Positions 1-8,638 of a stretch of 64,000 bases of DNA are shown piece after piece. The translations under genes were made by a program, and so were the position numbers. Numbering within the stretch: the first letter of the stretch is position 1; each line of letters begins with the position of its first letter. The notes beneath the pieces are model-generated. The model searched no databases. It saw only the letters and a program-made list of their open reading frames with translations, and was not told the origin of the DNA. This DNA comes from Heliobacterium mobile (lineage in GTDB: Bacteria; Bacillota; Desulfitobacteriia; Heliobacteriales; Heliobacteriaceae). The stretch spans positions 1 through 64,000 of the forward strand of contig NZ_WNKU01000009.1 in assembly GCF_009720735.1 (NCBI RefSeq), written 5' to 3'.

Positions 1-268
1 CTTCGATAACTTTATTGCTGATTTACCCTGTCAATTCAAGGCTCGACTGGGTTTTTCGGTGTGCGAAAGTTGAGTTATTATCTAAAAATGCGTTCAACAG
101 TTGACGATGAGATTATTTATTACGCAGGTAAACGGAGTCTGGTCCAGGTTTGTCGCGGGAGGTCATAAATTCAGAGCCGAGCTCACCTCAATATCTCAGC
201 GTATACCGTTTAAATCATGATATTATTGATTAAAATAACTGGTACAAGGTGTCAAGAAGGAGGACAAT
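1..268. other. intergenic, no gene recognised
   Basis: The left edge has no open frame with a ribosome binding site that I can support. The stretch is AT-rich and ends in the AAGGAGGAC ribosome binding site of the next gene. It may hold that gene's promoter, but I cannot place -35 and -10 boxes with confidence. Confidence 0.5.
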
Positions 269-1153
269 ATGCAGAAAGTCGTTCCACATTTATGGTATGA
301 CAAGGAAGCTAAAGAAGCGGCTTTGTTTTATATCAGTTTATTTGACCAATCCAAACTATTAAATACAACAATTATAGAAAACACACCTTCAGGAGATGCA
401 GAAATTGTAAGTTTTGAATTGGCGGGGCACCAATTTAGGGCCATTAGTGCAGGTCCGTACTTCCGATTTAACCCTTCTATTTCCTTGATGGTAGCTTGCT
501 ACACCGTAGAAGAAGTTAAAACCAAATGGAAAGCTCTATTAGAAGGCGGAACTGAATTAATGCCACTTGGTGAATACCCCTTTAGTAAGTTGTACGGATG
601 GGTTCAGGACCGTTACGGTTTGTCTTGGCAACTTATGCTAATCGATAGTGGGCAAACTGTTCAAAAGATTACACCAAATTTGCTTTTCTCAAATGAATCA
701 TGTGGGAAAGCTGAAGAGGCAGTAAAGTACTACGTCGAAATATTTGAGGATTCAGAACTAGGAATAATCAGCAGATATGGAGAGAGCGAAGCAGCGTCAT
801 CAAAGGCAAAGGTGAATTATGTTGCTTTCAGACTTTGTAACGTTGAGTTTTCAGCAATGGATAATGCATTTGAAGTAGATTTCAACTTTAATGAGGCATT
901 TTCACTCATAATAAACTGTAAAGATCAGGAGGAGATTGATTACTTCTGGGATAGGCTTTCAGCTGTACCTGAAGCAGAGCAATGTGGATGGATAAAAGAT
1001 AAGTTTGGGGTTTCATGGCAGATTGTCCCGGAAAACATGAATGATGTCCTGTTTACTGGTGCAAAGGATGAAATCCGAAGAGTTACTGAGGCCTTCTTAG
1101 AAATGAAAAAGTTTGATTTAAACGCCTTAGAAAAAGCACGTTTAGGAAGTTGA
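269..1153 (+). CDS. tandem VOC/PhnB-like domain protein
   Basis: A cytoplasmic protein of 294 residues built of two related vicinal-oxygen-chelate domains of the PhnB / 3-demethylubiquinone methyltransferase-like type. The first (about residues 3-125) starts [18 protein letters not shown] and ends YGLSWQLML. The second (about 133-265) starts [19 protein letters not shown] and ends FGVSWQIVP. The paired 'F/YG-x-SWQ' endings mark the repeat. The ATG sits behind AAGGAGGAC. Such proteins are often annotated as glyoxalase/bleomycin-resistance relatives; no substrate can be inferred. The codon use is clearly AT-richer than in the purine island, which hints at a different origin. It stands alone, with no operon partner. 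Confidence 0.85.
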   Translation: MQKVVPHLWYDKEAKEAALFYISLFDQSKLLNTTIIENTPSGDAEIVSFELAGHQFRAISAGPYFRFNPSISLMVACYTVEEVKTKWKALLEGGTELMPLGEYPFSKLYGWVQDRYGLSWQLMLIDSGQTVQKITPNLLFSNESCGKAEEAVKYYVEIFEDSELGIISRYGESEAASSKAKVNYVAFRLCNVEFSAMDNAFEVDFNFNEAFSLIINCKDQEEIDYFWDRLSAVPEAEQCGWIKDKFGVSWQIVPENMNDVLFTGAKDEIRRVTEAFLEMKKFDLNALEKARLGS

Positions 1154-1308
1154 GATAGTTTAATCAAGAATAATCCTAACCCCTTTTCTTCCGGCTAAGT
1201 ATTTACTGCCCTTTTGGGGAATTGGCCTAACGGACAAATTTGGGCTGCGTATCAGCGATTACCTGGTTTAAAATGGCCTGATCATTTATGATAATTGAGA
1301 CTCCAAGC

Positions 1309-1344
1309 AAAAAAGAGGCCCAGTACACCATTGTACTGAGCCTC
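1309..1344 (-). terminator. intrinsic terminator of the ubiD-like gene
   Basis: A 12-bp stem with one mismatch (arms 1315-1326 and 1333-1344) is followed on the minus strand by a run of six T. It lies just after the minus-strand stop at 1363. Confidence 0.85.
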
Positions 1345-1362
1345 TAACTTTCGTAGGTCAAC

Positions 1363-3198
1363 TCAAATGTCCACTAAGGGAGCTCCCTTCCCAAAGAATC
1401 GCTCGATCTTTTTCTCCACAGTCGGATCCGGAATTAATGGGGGCGCATGATGCGGTTTGCTCCGCACATCAATGATAATATTGTCGCAACCCCAGTGTTT
1501 GTTCGCGTAAAAAGCATTTACACCATATATATCAACGGCAGGATTACTGCGGGTAAAGGTTACCCAAAGAAAATTTTTGTTTGAGCTGCTGATGTATTCA
1601 CTGTCATCACATAACAAGATCACCGGGCAAGAGGGAATGGAGCCCCTTTTCTGAATCGCTTCAGATAGATCATTTAATTCCTTCTTGGCCTTTTCATAGG
1701 TTGAAAAAACGGGACCTTGAAGGGCCACGATACCTGGCAGGACTAAACGGGGTTCACTAAAATATGGCAAATCTTCAGGCAGTTTTTTTAATGGCTCAGG
1801 TATCTCCTTGCATAATTGTCTTTTTCTATCTCCATAAGCTGCAATAATTACTTTACTACCTTGGTTTAAGCCTGTCCCTGAATAATCTAAGGTATCAATC
1901 GTCGTGTTCGTTTGAAAGTGAATGTCACGACGCAGATCTAGTCGTTCTAAGATATAGGTTAAAAAATCAACTTCTCGATGCGTATCTAGCGGTCGGTCTT
2001 CTTCCGCCGTAATGAATAGATACTTCGCCAAACTCAATTGCCCTGTCCCTAAAATTCGGTTGGCAATCGTCAGAAGCTCAGCCGGTTGCTTTACTCGCTG
2101 ATAAGGAGTGTAGCGCTCACTACCGATCGCAAAAAGCAAGGGATGTACGCCGGCTGCGTCGACAGCATGTACTTCTTTCACACCAGGGATCTCTCGTGGG
2201 ATCGCATCCCCTGTAAGTTCATGAATGAGCGCCCCAAAGGATGTATCTTCTTGAGGCGGGCGGCCTACGACAGTAAATGGCCAAATCGCATTCTTCCTGG
2301 CATAGACCTTGTGAACTCTCAGCAAGGGGAAATCATGAGTTAGACTGTAATAACCGAGATGATCACCGAAAGGTCCCTCCGGCTTTGTTTCCCCGGGATG
2401 AATTTCACCTGTAATCACGAAATCAGCATCATGACTGATACAATAGCCGTCAACATAGCTGTATCGAAAGCGACGGCCTGCAAGCATGCCTGCGAAAGTC
2501 ATTTCACTTAGCCCTTCTGGCAAAGGCATCACTGCCGATAGGGTATGAGCAGGTGGTCCACCGATGAAAATGCTGACTTTAAGGGGTTCTTCCTTTTTAT
2601 TGGCTTTTGCTTGATGTACCCCGATGCCTCGCTGGATCTGATAATGTATGCCAATCTCTTTGTTCAATTCATATTCATTACCGTTCAATTGGACCCGGTA
2701 CATTCCCAGGTTGGCATTCATAATTCCCGGTTTTTCGGGATCTTCACTATAGACTTGAGGCAAGGTAATAAAGGCGCCCCCATCCTTGGGCCAATGCTGA
2801 ATCATTGGCAAATCGGCAATTTGGATTTCTTGAAACGAGGCTGGTAAGGAGGACTTTTTCATCGGTAATGCCTTGGCCGCTGCGAAGGCTGACTGAATAT
2901 GAGCCATAGGATTTTTCAGCGCTTTGATGGGGTCGTTCCTCAGGGCAATCACATTTTGCGTGGCTAACCAGGTTTTGCGAAAAATAAATTTGCTTCTTTC
3001 GATCGTGCCAAATAAATTCGAAACAGCCCGGTATTTTGATCCTTTGACATTTTCAAATAACAAGGCAGGACCGCCCGCCTCATAGACTTTCAGATGAATC
3101 GCGGCCATTTCGAGATACGGGTCTACTTCTTCAGAAATACGGACTAAATGGCCATGCGCTTCTAGATCATCAATCGCCTCTTCTAGATTTCGATACAT
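1363..3198 (-). CDS. UbiD family decarboxylase
   Basis: A 611-residue prenylated-FMN-dependent decarboxylase of the UbiD family, in the size range of the menaquinone-type and anaerobic aromatic decarboxylases rather than the shorter UbiD of proteobacteria (about 490). The family signature PEGPFGDHLGYYS (around residue 270) contains the conserved Glu-Gly-Pro-Phe-Gly-Asp-His core, and the ANLGMYRVQ segment (around 165) has the Arg expected near the prFMN site. Established family role: (de)carboxylation of alpha,beta-unsaturated or aromatic acids in quinone synthesis or aromatic degradation. No ubiX/pad partner lies in the window, so the substrate is unknown. It is monocistronic and ends at the terminator at 1309-1344. 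Confidence 0.92.
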   Translation of the reverse strand: MYRNLEEAIDDLEAHGHLVRISEEVDPYLEMAAIHLKVYEAGGPALLFENVKGSKYRAVSNLFGTIERSKFIFRKTWLATQNVIALRNDPIKALKNPMAHIQSAFAAAKALPMKKSSLPASFQEIQIADLPMIQHWPKDGGAFITLPQVYSEDPEKPGIMNANLGMYRVQLNGNEYELNKEIGIHYQIQRGIGVHQAKANKKEEPLKVSIFIGGPPAHTLSAVMPLPEGLSEMTFAGMLAGRRFRYSYVDGYCISHDADFVITGEIHPGETKPEGPFGDHLGYYSLTHDFPLLRVHKVYARKNAIWPFTVVGRPPQEDTSFGALIHELTGDAIPREIPGVKEVHAVDAAGVHPLLFAIGSERYTPYQRVKQPAELLTIANRILGTGQLSLAKYLFITAEEDRPLDTHREVDFLTYILERLDLRRDIHFQTNTTIDTLDYSGTGLNQGSKVIIAAYGDRKRQLCKEIPEPLKKLPEDLPYFSEPRLVLPGIVALQGPVFSTYEKAKKELNDLSEAIQKRGSIPSCPVILLCDDSEYISSSNKNFLWVTFTRSNPAVDIYGVNAFYANKHWGCDNIIIDVRSKPHHAPPLIPDPTVEKKIERFFGKGAPLVDI

Positions 3199-3513
3199 AC
3201 TTCTCTGGCTCCCTAATGATTTTATTCACCCTTCACAAGAGTTATTTTATCGTACTCTTATGTTTTCAACAAACCGGGTACGCTATTACCGACATGTTTC
3301 TTCGGAGACAGCGTGCTGATGGCGTTTCTTTGCGTTTTGGGGGCGGGGGATTGTCATCGGGCTTTAGTTCGGCCTACTCGATGTTACGGCCTTAAATCAT
3401 GTGGCATACCAGCGCCGATGAAAAACACATAATTTAATTCGTTCAATGTTTGTGAAATTGTTTTTTAATAAATTTTTGATATTATTAATATAAAATAGAT
3501 GAAGGTGATTACT
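3199..3513. other. divergent intergenic region
   Basis: This 315-bp stretch lies between the divergent ubiD-like gene and the STAS gene. The right 90 bp are very AT-rich and probably hold the promoter of the STAS gene; no single -35/-10 pair stands out. No gene or strong hairpin is seen. Confidence 0.5.
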
Positions 3514-3900
3514 TTGATTAACGCAACATGCTATCGTTGCCGGCACGGTTGCTTTCGGGGAAGTTGCCTGTTAAAGTGCTTTTTCTCTGAAGCTTTTCAA
3601 TATATTCATCGCGAAGACGAATTAATCATTTGCCCCACTGAGAATTTAACATTGATGAACACACAACGTTATTGCGGTTTTTCCTGTAATTTTGTTGATG
3701 ATTTTTTGCAAGATAAACATAAAATAACATTCGATTTTTCTAAGGTAACATTTATGGACTCTACGGGTTTATCTGTTTTGGTTAGATTGTTTAAAATCAC
3801 GCGCAACCTCGCAAAAGAATTTAGAATTATTGAAGCATCTCCATTTATTAAAGACGTATTTACCCACACAAAATTAAATAAAATAATTCATGTACAGTAA
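3514..3900 (+). CDS. STAS domain protein with Cys-rich N-terminus
   Basis: About 128 residues. The C-terminal 95 or so form a STAS (anti-anti-sigma-like) domain with the typical 'F-D-F-S-x-V-x-F-M-D-S-T-G-L' strand-loop; the Ser of DST is where SpoIIAA-type proteins are phosphorylated. The first 25 residues carry five Cys (CYRC, then GC, SC, KC), an unusual extension that could bind zinc or an Fe-S cluster. The TTG start at 3514 is preferred because AAGGTGAT lies about 6 bases before it; the ATG at 3499 has no ribosome binding site. No kinase or sigma partner is adjacent. The sequence is AT-rich compared with later genes. The role is unknown: regulatory partner-switching is the family expectation. 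Confidence 0.72.
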   Translation: MINATCYRCRHGCFRGSCLLKCFFSEAFQYIHREDELIICPTENLTLMNTQRYCGFSCNFVDDFLQDKHKITFDFSKVTFMDSTGLSVLVRLFKITRNLAKEFRIIEASPFIKDVFTHTKLNKIIHVQ

Positions 3901-4017
3901 AAGGCATGGAAATACATATCCCGCCTTTTTTGAGAACCAGGTCCGAGAAGATTCTGGTCAATGAACGGTTTTGCTTTCAAACGGCAAAGTTGGACCGATT
4001 TTTTTAGCTGATACAAA

Positions 4018-4049
4018 AAAACAGCCCGGCTGTGTGACCTTAGGGCTGT
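4018..4049 (-). terminator. intrinsic terminator after tautomerase gene
   Basis: A 7-bp stem (ACAGCCC at 4021-4027, GGGCTGT at 4043-4049) is followed on the minus strand by a T run. It lies right after the minus-strand stop at 4060. Confidence 0.8.
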
Positions 4050-4059
4050 CTTTGTTTCA

Positions 4060-4251
4060 TTACCTTCCTAATACTTTACTCAGCATTTTCCCGCCGGTAC
4101 CCCAATTATCAAGATCATTTTCTTTAAGCAGAACAATGAACTTGTCCTCGGCAATACCTAATGTCTCGCTAGCAACTTTGGTTAAGCCAACGATGAGTTT
4201 TTCTTTCTGTTCAGTGCTTATCTTGCCTGCTTCGAGTTGAATGAAAGGCAC
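4060..4251 (-). CDS. 4-oxalocrotonate tautomerase family protein
   Basis: A 63-residue protein that starts Met-Pro (PFIQLEAGKISTEQKEKLI). The N-terminal Pro, exposed after Met removal, is the catalytic base of the 4-OT tautomerase family, and the length is exactly that of 4-OT monomers, which form hexamers. The start is a GTG behind GGAGGAGTC. It lies 44 bp after the small gene at 4296-4448 on the same strand and probably shares its transcript, which ends at 4018-4049. The substrate is unknown. Confidence 0.85.
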   Translation of the reverse strand: MPFIQLEAGKISTEQKEKLIVGLTKVASETLGIAEDKFIVLLKENDLDNWGTGGKMLSKVLGR

Positions 4252-4295
4252 GATGACTCCTCCACTGTTGAACAGTATTCGCCTACCGAGGATAA

Positions 4296-4448
4296 TTATT
4301 TCAAAACTCTGCTCTGTCCCTCACTCGATTCTAACCCCGGGAATTTCATGGCGACTTCGTTGTTCTGTTCCCTGTTTTGTTTAGTCGGATTGTTTTCAGT
4401 GTCAACCGGCCCACCAGGTACCGAAGTCAGATCGTAATTGTTGGGCAT
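4296..4448 (-). CDS. small polar hypothetical protein, 50 aa
   Basis: A 50-codon frame reading MPNNYDLTSVPGGPVDTENN and on to a VLK end, preceded by a near-perfect GGGAGGTGATAGCA ribosome binding site. It is rich in Asn, Gln, Glu, Pro and Gly, has no membrane segment or Cys, and looks disordered. It sits 44 bp before the tautomerase gene, suggesting a two-gene operon. I do not recognise it; the strong ribosome binding site is the main reason to call it. Confidence 0.6.
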   Translation of the reverse strand: MPNNYDLTSVPGGPVDTENNPTKQNREQNNEVAMKFPGLESSEGQSRVLK

Positions 4449-4717
4449 TGCTATCACCTCCCGGGGTTAGGGTGCCCAGGAAGCTATAAAAATCCGCCCA
4501 TACTCACCGACTCCCCTACAACGTTTTTCTTAATCGCCTAATTGTTCTAAACATCAGCGATACAATGGAACGTATCCCAAGCGTTTCCGCCACAGCGACG
4601 TATATCAAACGTTCACATGAAAATCACTAAACGAACATATTTGTCATCTATACTAAGGTCATCGATCAAATCAATCAGACTACTCGTGACCAAGTTTCAT
4701 TGAAGGAGTGGCTACAT

Positions 4718-4888
4718 ATGAGCATCGTAGAATTTGCCGAACGAGTCTTGGGGTATACCTTTTCACCTGCTATGGCCGCTGAAATCGAAGGATATTTTAA
4801 AGGCTCGACGGTTCCTTACATAAACACTGATAGGAGAAACTATTTGCGAGTTATTAATGCTTATAAAGCTTTTTTTGAAATCGACTAA
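4718..4888 (+). CDS. small hypothetical protein, 56 aa
   Basis: A frame starting MSIVEFAERVLGYTFSPAMA and ending FFEID. The ATG is 9 bases behind GAAGGAG. The pattern of hydrophobic and charged residues suggests a small helical protein. Its stop overlaps the convergent stop of the AlkD-like gene by four bases. I do not recognise the family. Confidence 0.55.
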   Translation: MSIVEFAERVLGYTFSPAMAAEIEGYFKGSTVPYINTDRRNYLRVINAYKAFFEID

Positions 4889-5568
4889 TCGGATCTTAGA
4901 TGTCCGATGTGTTTCAAAGCTTCCCTTTGACAGAGCGGCTTTAGGGGGTGTGTAGAAACAAAGGCCTGGACCTTTTCCGGGGATGTTCTGGCATATTGGC
5001 GAAGTGCCCATCCGATTGCTTTTTGAACGAAAAACTCATTGCTACCAGCACACTGTAATATGTACCGGAACAGGCGACTTTCGTCTGTTTTTTCTTTGTA
5101 GTTCAGTTGGTATAAGATCGCTGACCTCTGGAGCCAAAAATCAGCATTGTCAATCCATCTATCCGGATAGTCTGGAATTAGTTGAGGGTAAGCAGTAAAC
5201 ATATAGCCCATAATCTGTGGCGATAGCAGATCAATCGTATCCCACCATTGCTTGGTCATGAGAAGAGGAACTAACCAAGGCATATCTTCCGGGCTAAGAT
5301 TCTTTTTCGCGAACATTACGATTTCAATAGCAGCATATTGATATTCCCGTTCTGGTCGTCGCCAAAGTGTTTCGATGATTGCTTTGAGTTCTTCTTTTAC
5401 GGGTAAGCCGTGACTCTTGATAAATTGTTTGATCAGCCTTTTTCGGACCGGGCTTCGAATACCTAAAAAGTCGAATTGAGATCGCATATATTGTTTTGAC
5501 CACTCTGCATAACCAGCATCTGAGTGTAGAGAATATAACGCAACCAGTTCTTGAACATAAAAACTCAT
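4885..5568 (-). CDS. AlkD-like DNA alkylation repair protein
   Basis: A 227-residue HEAT-repeat-like all-helical protein of the AlkD family, DNA glycosylases that remove bulky or charged alkyl-purines. Diagnostic stretches are 'WWDTIDLL' (about residue 108), 'DFWLQRSAIL' (about 145) and 'FFVQKAIGWALRQYA' (about 180), which place the Trp and Asp residues of the concave DNA-binding face. The length matches the family (220-240). The ATG lies behind GGAGGG. It is monocistronic and convergent with the small gene at 4718-4888. Confidence 0.9.
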   Translation of the reverse strand: MSFYVQELVALYSLHSDAGYAEWSKQYMRSQFDFLGIRSPVRKRLIKQFIKSHGLPVKEELKAIIETLWRRPEREYQYAAIEIVMFAKKNLSPEDMPWLVPLLMTKQWWDTIDLLSPQIMGYMFTAYPQLIPDYPDRWIDNADFWLQRSAILYQLNYKEKTDESRLFRYILQCAGSNEFFVQKAIGWALRQYARTSPEKVQAFVSTHPLKPLCQREALKHIGHLRSD

Positions 5569-5770
5569 CGATTAGGCCCTCCAATGGTGAGATAGTCATA
5601 ACCTGAACCCATAGTATATCATTTACAATAAGTTGACGAGGTTTCTATAGCTCATGAATCACCTTCTCATCGACGATATCAAAAGTAAAGGTCACTTCTC
5701 TTAGGGATACTTCTTCGGCCTACTGAATTCTACTGATTATTTTTCGATATGCGAGGTAAAAGAATTAACT

Positions 5771-6604
5771 ATGCATTTACGCCCCGATCCGAAAAGCTGG
5801 TCTAAGGAAAATCTCACCCTTTCTTGGCTCGGTCACGCAACCTTTCTCATGAACTTTTTTGGTACTCGAATTCTGATCGATCCAGCCTTAGAAAATCGAA
5901 TCGGCATCACGCCCTTAGGTAATTCGACGATCGGCCCCAAACGGTTTCATCCGCCTGCCTTGACGGCAGCAGAACTCGGCCCTGTCGATCTCCTACTCGT
6001 ATCTCACGCACACACAGACCATTTTGACTATCCCACGCTGAGAAAAGTGCAATCGCCTCACACGATTGCAGTTACGGCCAGAGGCACTCTTCGTCTGTGG
6101 CGACGGCTTACGTTTAAGTCTGTCATCGAAATGCATTGGCGCGATGTACAGGAACTTTCCGGAGTCCGTATTCGTGCGATCGAAGGTAATCACTGGGGTG
6201 CACGGTTGCCTTGGTACAAAGAGATGGAAGCCAACAGCTTTTTGCTATCAAAGAACGGGGTTAACATCTTCTATGGTGCTGATAGCGCCTATACACCGAA
6301 ATTCAAAGCGCAGCTAGCAGGCACTCCGATCGATCTCGCCATCATTGGTATCGGTGCCTATTCCCCAAAACCGTTCGAAGCCAGACACGCGACACCGGAG
6401 CAAGCCTGGCAGATGGTCGAGGAAATCGGCGCTAAGTATGTGATCCCCATGCACTTTAGCACCTTTAAGTTGTCCCAAGAGCCCATGGAGGAACCGCTCC
6501 AACGCTTTTTACATGCAGCATCAAGACAACTGGATCGCGTCGTCATGCGGGAAATCGGAGCCACATGGGTGATGCCATCTAGCAACATTTGTGAAAAGAA
6601 ATAA
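5771..6604 (+). CDS. metallo-beta-lactamase fold hydrolase, UlaG/NAPE-PLD-like
   Basis: A 277-residue protein with the HxHxDH zinc motif in 'LLVSHAHTDHFDYPTL' (about residue 77), a further ligand region 'EGNHWGARLPWY', 'YGADSAY' and 'PMHFSTFK' near the end. The order and the WLGHATFL start (about residue 18) fit the UlaG / N-acylphosphatidylethanolamine phospholipase D-like branch of the metallo-beta-lactamase superfamily. The substrate is unknown. There is no signal peptide, so it is cytoplasmic. A GAGG lies 13 bases before the ATG, a rather long spacing. The transcript ends at the bidirectional terminator 6640-6672. Confidence 0.88.
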   Translation: MHLRPDPKSWSKENLTLSWLGHATFLMNFFGTRILIDPALENRIGITPLGNSTIGPKRFHPPALTAAELGPVDLLLVSHAHTDHFDYPTLRKVQSPHTIAVTARGTLRLWRRLTFKSVIEMHWRDVQELSGVRIRAIEGNHWGARLPWYKEMEANSFLLSKNGVNIFYGADSAYTPKFKAQLAGTPIDLAIIGIGAYSPKPFEARHATPEQAWQMVEEIGAKYVIPMHFSTFKLSQEPMEEPLQRFLHAASRQLDRVVMREIGATWVMPSSNICEKK

Positions 6605-6639
6605 CACAGGCTATGATGAAGAAGGTAAATTCATCAAAG

Positions 6640-6672
6640 AAAAACCCTTGCTTAAAGTTTGCAAGGGTTTTT
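6640..6672. terminator. bidirectional terminator
   Basis: A perfect 12-bp inverted repeat (AAAAACCCTTGC / GCAAGGGTTTTT) lies between the convergent hydrolase and ferritin genes, with T runs on both strands. Confidence 0.92.
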
Positions 6673-6680
6673 ACTTTCAC

Positions 6681-7220
6681 TTATTGGGCGCTGTTTGCCT
6701 TGACCGTGAAGCCCTTTGAAGGGCCCGTACTCGCTGAAGTTCCGGCGATACGTGCCAAGAAGGTGGCTCCCAAATTCTTTAGGTGCTCATCAATGTTGGC
6801 AAAATAGTTGAGGTGTGCTTGTTCTTCTTCAATAATCGTTTCAAATAACTTCATCGTAATGCTGTCTCCGTTTTCCCTGCAAACCAACAAAAATTGGTTA
6901 TAAACGTCGACGGCGTCCTCTTCTCGTTCTACATCAAAAGGATAGATCAGATTAATTTCTTGGCCTTTTTCGATTTTACCCGATATTTCACTCGTAGGTT
7001 CGCCGCCCAGTTCCTTTATCCGCTCTGCAAAAGCTTCTGCGTGTCTCATTTCATCAATCGCGATTAGCTTCATATTGGCGGCTAACTCGCCATAATCCAT
7101 TCCATCCAGGTTGTAATGCTGATTCATATACTGATGAATCGCCTGTAATTCCATGGAACGGGCTTTGTTCAAAACTTCGATAACCTTGTTTCTTCTTTCT
7201 TCTCTTGAGCCGTTTGCCAT
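6681..7220 (-). CDS. bfr: bacterioferritin / ferritin-like diiron protein
   Basis: A 179-residue four-helix-bundle iron-storage protein. Diiron ligands are visible as 'SMELQAIHQYM' (helix A), 'IAIDEMRHAEAF' (helix B, E-x-x-H) and 'IIEEEQAHLNYF' (helix D, E-x-x-H). The start is the ATG of MANGSREER at 7220, behind AAGGGGT; an upstream ATG gives 11 extra residues but lacks a comparable site. The C-terminal 20 residues (TSASTGPSKGFTVKANSAQ) extend beyond the fold. Likely role: ferroxidase and iron storage, or protection from peroxide. It is monocistronic. Confidence 0.9.
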   Translation of the reverse strand: MANGSREERRNKVIEVLNKARSMELQAIHQYMNQHYNLDGMDYGELAANMKLIAIDEMRHAEAFAERIKELGGEPTSEISGKIEKGQEINLIYPFDVEREEDAVDVYNQFLLVCRENGDSITMKLFETIIEEEQAHLNYFANIDEHLKNLGATFLARIAGTSASTGPSKGFTVKANSAQ

Positions 7221-7366
7221 TAAGCGTACCCCTTTCATTTCACTTGATAGCAAAAGTGATTATTTGCTCTTTTTAATTCTCTATCAGAGCACCAAAAACC
7301 TTTTTTATAGTTCATTTTTCTCGAAAACAACAAATATTAATGTTTTTCTGATAGACCCTTGAGAGA

Positions 7367-8290
7367 TTAACTGACGCTCTCTCTTTTTGAGTCTCTCATC
7401 TGTTTCAAGTGAGACAGTGAGTAGACTATCAACCCTGACCAGATGAAGGCGAAACTGATGACGTGAACAGTGGTAAATGTTTCATGAAACAGAAAGACAC
7501 CTAAGAGCAGGCTTATTGTCGGGGATAGGTACTGGATGAACCCCATCGTGGAGAGCGGTATTCGTTGGGCTCCTTGGGCAAACCAGACGAGGGGCATGGC
7601 CGTAGCCACCCCGGCACCGAGTAAAAGGATCACGGTCAGCGAAGACCCATTCGATAAGGCAGACGCCCCGGTCCCCTGAAGGAAGAGCAAGTACAGAAGC
7701 GCCAAGGGTGTGACAACCGCCGTCTCTATCGCCAGCCCCACCATCGGTTCTAGAAGGACCTTCTTTTTAACCATACCGTACAAGGTGAAACTGATCGCCA
7801 GGGTCATGGCGATCCATGGAACTTGTCCAAAGTTTACTGTCAGAAAAAGTACACCCATGGCCGCTAGAACAATAGCCGCGATTTGTGCCCGGCTCAATCG
7901 CTCCCGCAGAAAAACCACCCCTACGGCCACATTGAACAACGGATTGATATAGTATCCCAGGCTGGCTTCGACCATGTGACCGTTGTTGACAGCCCATATG
8001 TAGACAAACCAGTTCACACTGATGAGCAACGATCCCGCGATGAGCCGCAACCGGTTGTTTTTCTCCCGAAGAGCCTCCTTCATTTTCCCCCACCGACCTG
8101 TAACAAACAAAACGGCCATGACAAAGACGAAAGACCATACTATTCGGTGAGCCAAGATCTCCGTTCCCGGAACCCCTCCGAGGGACTTCCAGTACAGCGG
8201 GAGCAGGCCCCATAATAAATAGGCGGCCAAGGCGTAATAGATCCCGGTTAATGTGTTTTCATGTGCTTTTTTATCATCTGATTGTATCAT
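7367..8290 (-). CDS. rarD: RarD/EamA family transporter
   Basis: A 307-residue integral membrane protein with about ten membrane segments in two EamA repeats, typical of RarD in the drug/metabolite transporter superfamily. The opening 'GIYYALAAYLLWGLLPLYWKS' and 'NWFVYIWAVNNGHMVEASLGYYINPL' are characteristic of RarD (the GYYINP motif). Members export small metabolites, and the substrate is uncertain. The ATG follows GAGAGGAAG. A related hairpin lies in the leader of this gene (8372-8412) and of the other transporter of the same superfamily (9972-10295). Confidence 0.9.
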   Translation of the reverse strand: MIQSDDKKAHENTLTGIYYALAAYLLWGLLPLYWKSLGGVPGTEILAHRIVWSFVFVMAVLFVTGRWGKMKEALREKNNRLRLIAGSLLISVNWFVYIWAVNNGHMVEASLGYYINPLFNVAVGVVFLRERLSRAQIAAIVLAAMGVLFLTVNFGQVPWIAMTLAISFTLYGMVKKKVLLEPMVGLAIETAVVTPLALLYLLFLQGTGASALSNGSSLTVILLLGAGVATAMPLVWFAQGAQRIPLSTMGFIQYLSPTISLLLGVFLFHETFTTVHVISFAFIWSGLIVYSLSHLKQMRDSKRESVS

Positions 8291-8371
8291 CTTTGCTTCC
8301 TCTCTTTTTGCGGCAGTTGCTGCATCGTCTCTTTACGCTTTTTATCTATCTTTTCTTGAGAGTAAAAATAA

Positions 8372-8412
8372 CGACCCGGAAAGATATGCATGGCAACACC
8401 TTTCCGGGATCG
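8372..8412 (-). promoter_or_regulatory. leader hairpin, copy 1, upstream of rarD
   Basis: Arms CGACCCGGAAAG (8372-8383) and CTTTCCGGGATCG (8400-8412) form a strong stem with one bulge. In the rarD direction it is followed by GTTATTTTT, so it resembles an intrinsic terminator about 80 bases before the coding region. It shares stem and loop sequence (GATATGCATGG) with the hairpin at 10389-10436. Confidence 0.6.
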
Positions 8413-8518
8413 TTTTCTATGGCCCGTTCTGTACGTCCTATTTCATTGTATTTTTTAAGTTTAGCACTAAATCTATCTCAAAGTAAGTGAACCTTATAAA
8501 ATTCGCAATTGTTTATAC

Positions 8519-8548
8519 AAGGCTCCTTTAGCGAAGAAGGGGCCTTTT
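8519..8548 (+). terminator. terminator-like hairpin before the LysM gene
   Basis: A 10-bp stem with one G-U-type pair (8519-8528 / 8537-8546) is followed by TTCT on the plus strand. No plus-strand gene precedes it; it may lie in the leader of the LysM gene at 8639. The remainder of 8291-8638 holds the other hairpin and no gene. Confidence 0.5.
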
Positions 8549-8638
8549 CTATCCCCTCAAACTTAAAGGACCCATCGAAAATATGTAACGTATGGCGCTG
8601 AACGTAACAACAAACTATTTAACGAAGGGATGTTGCAA

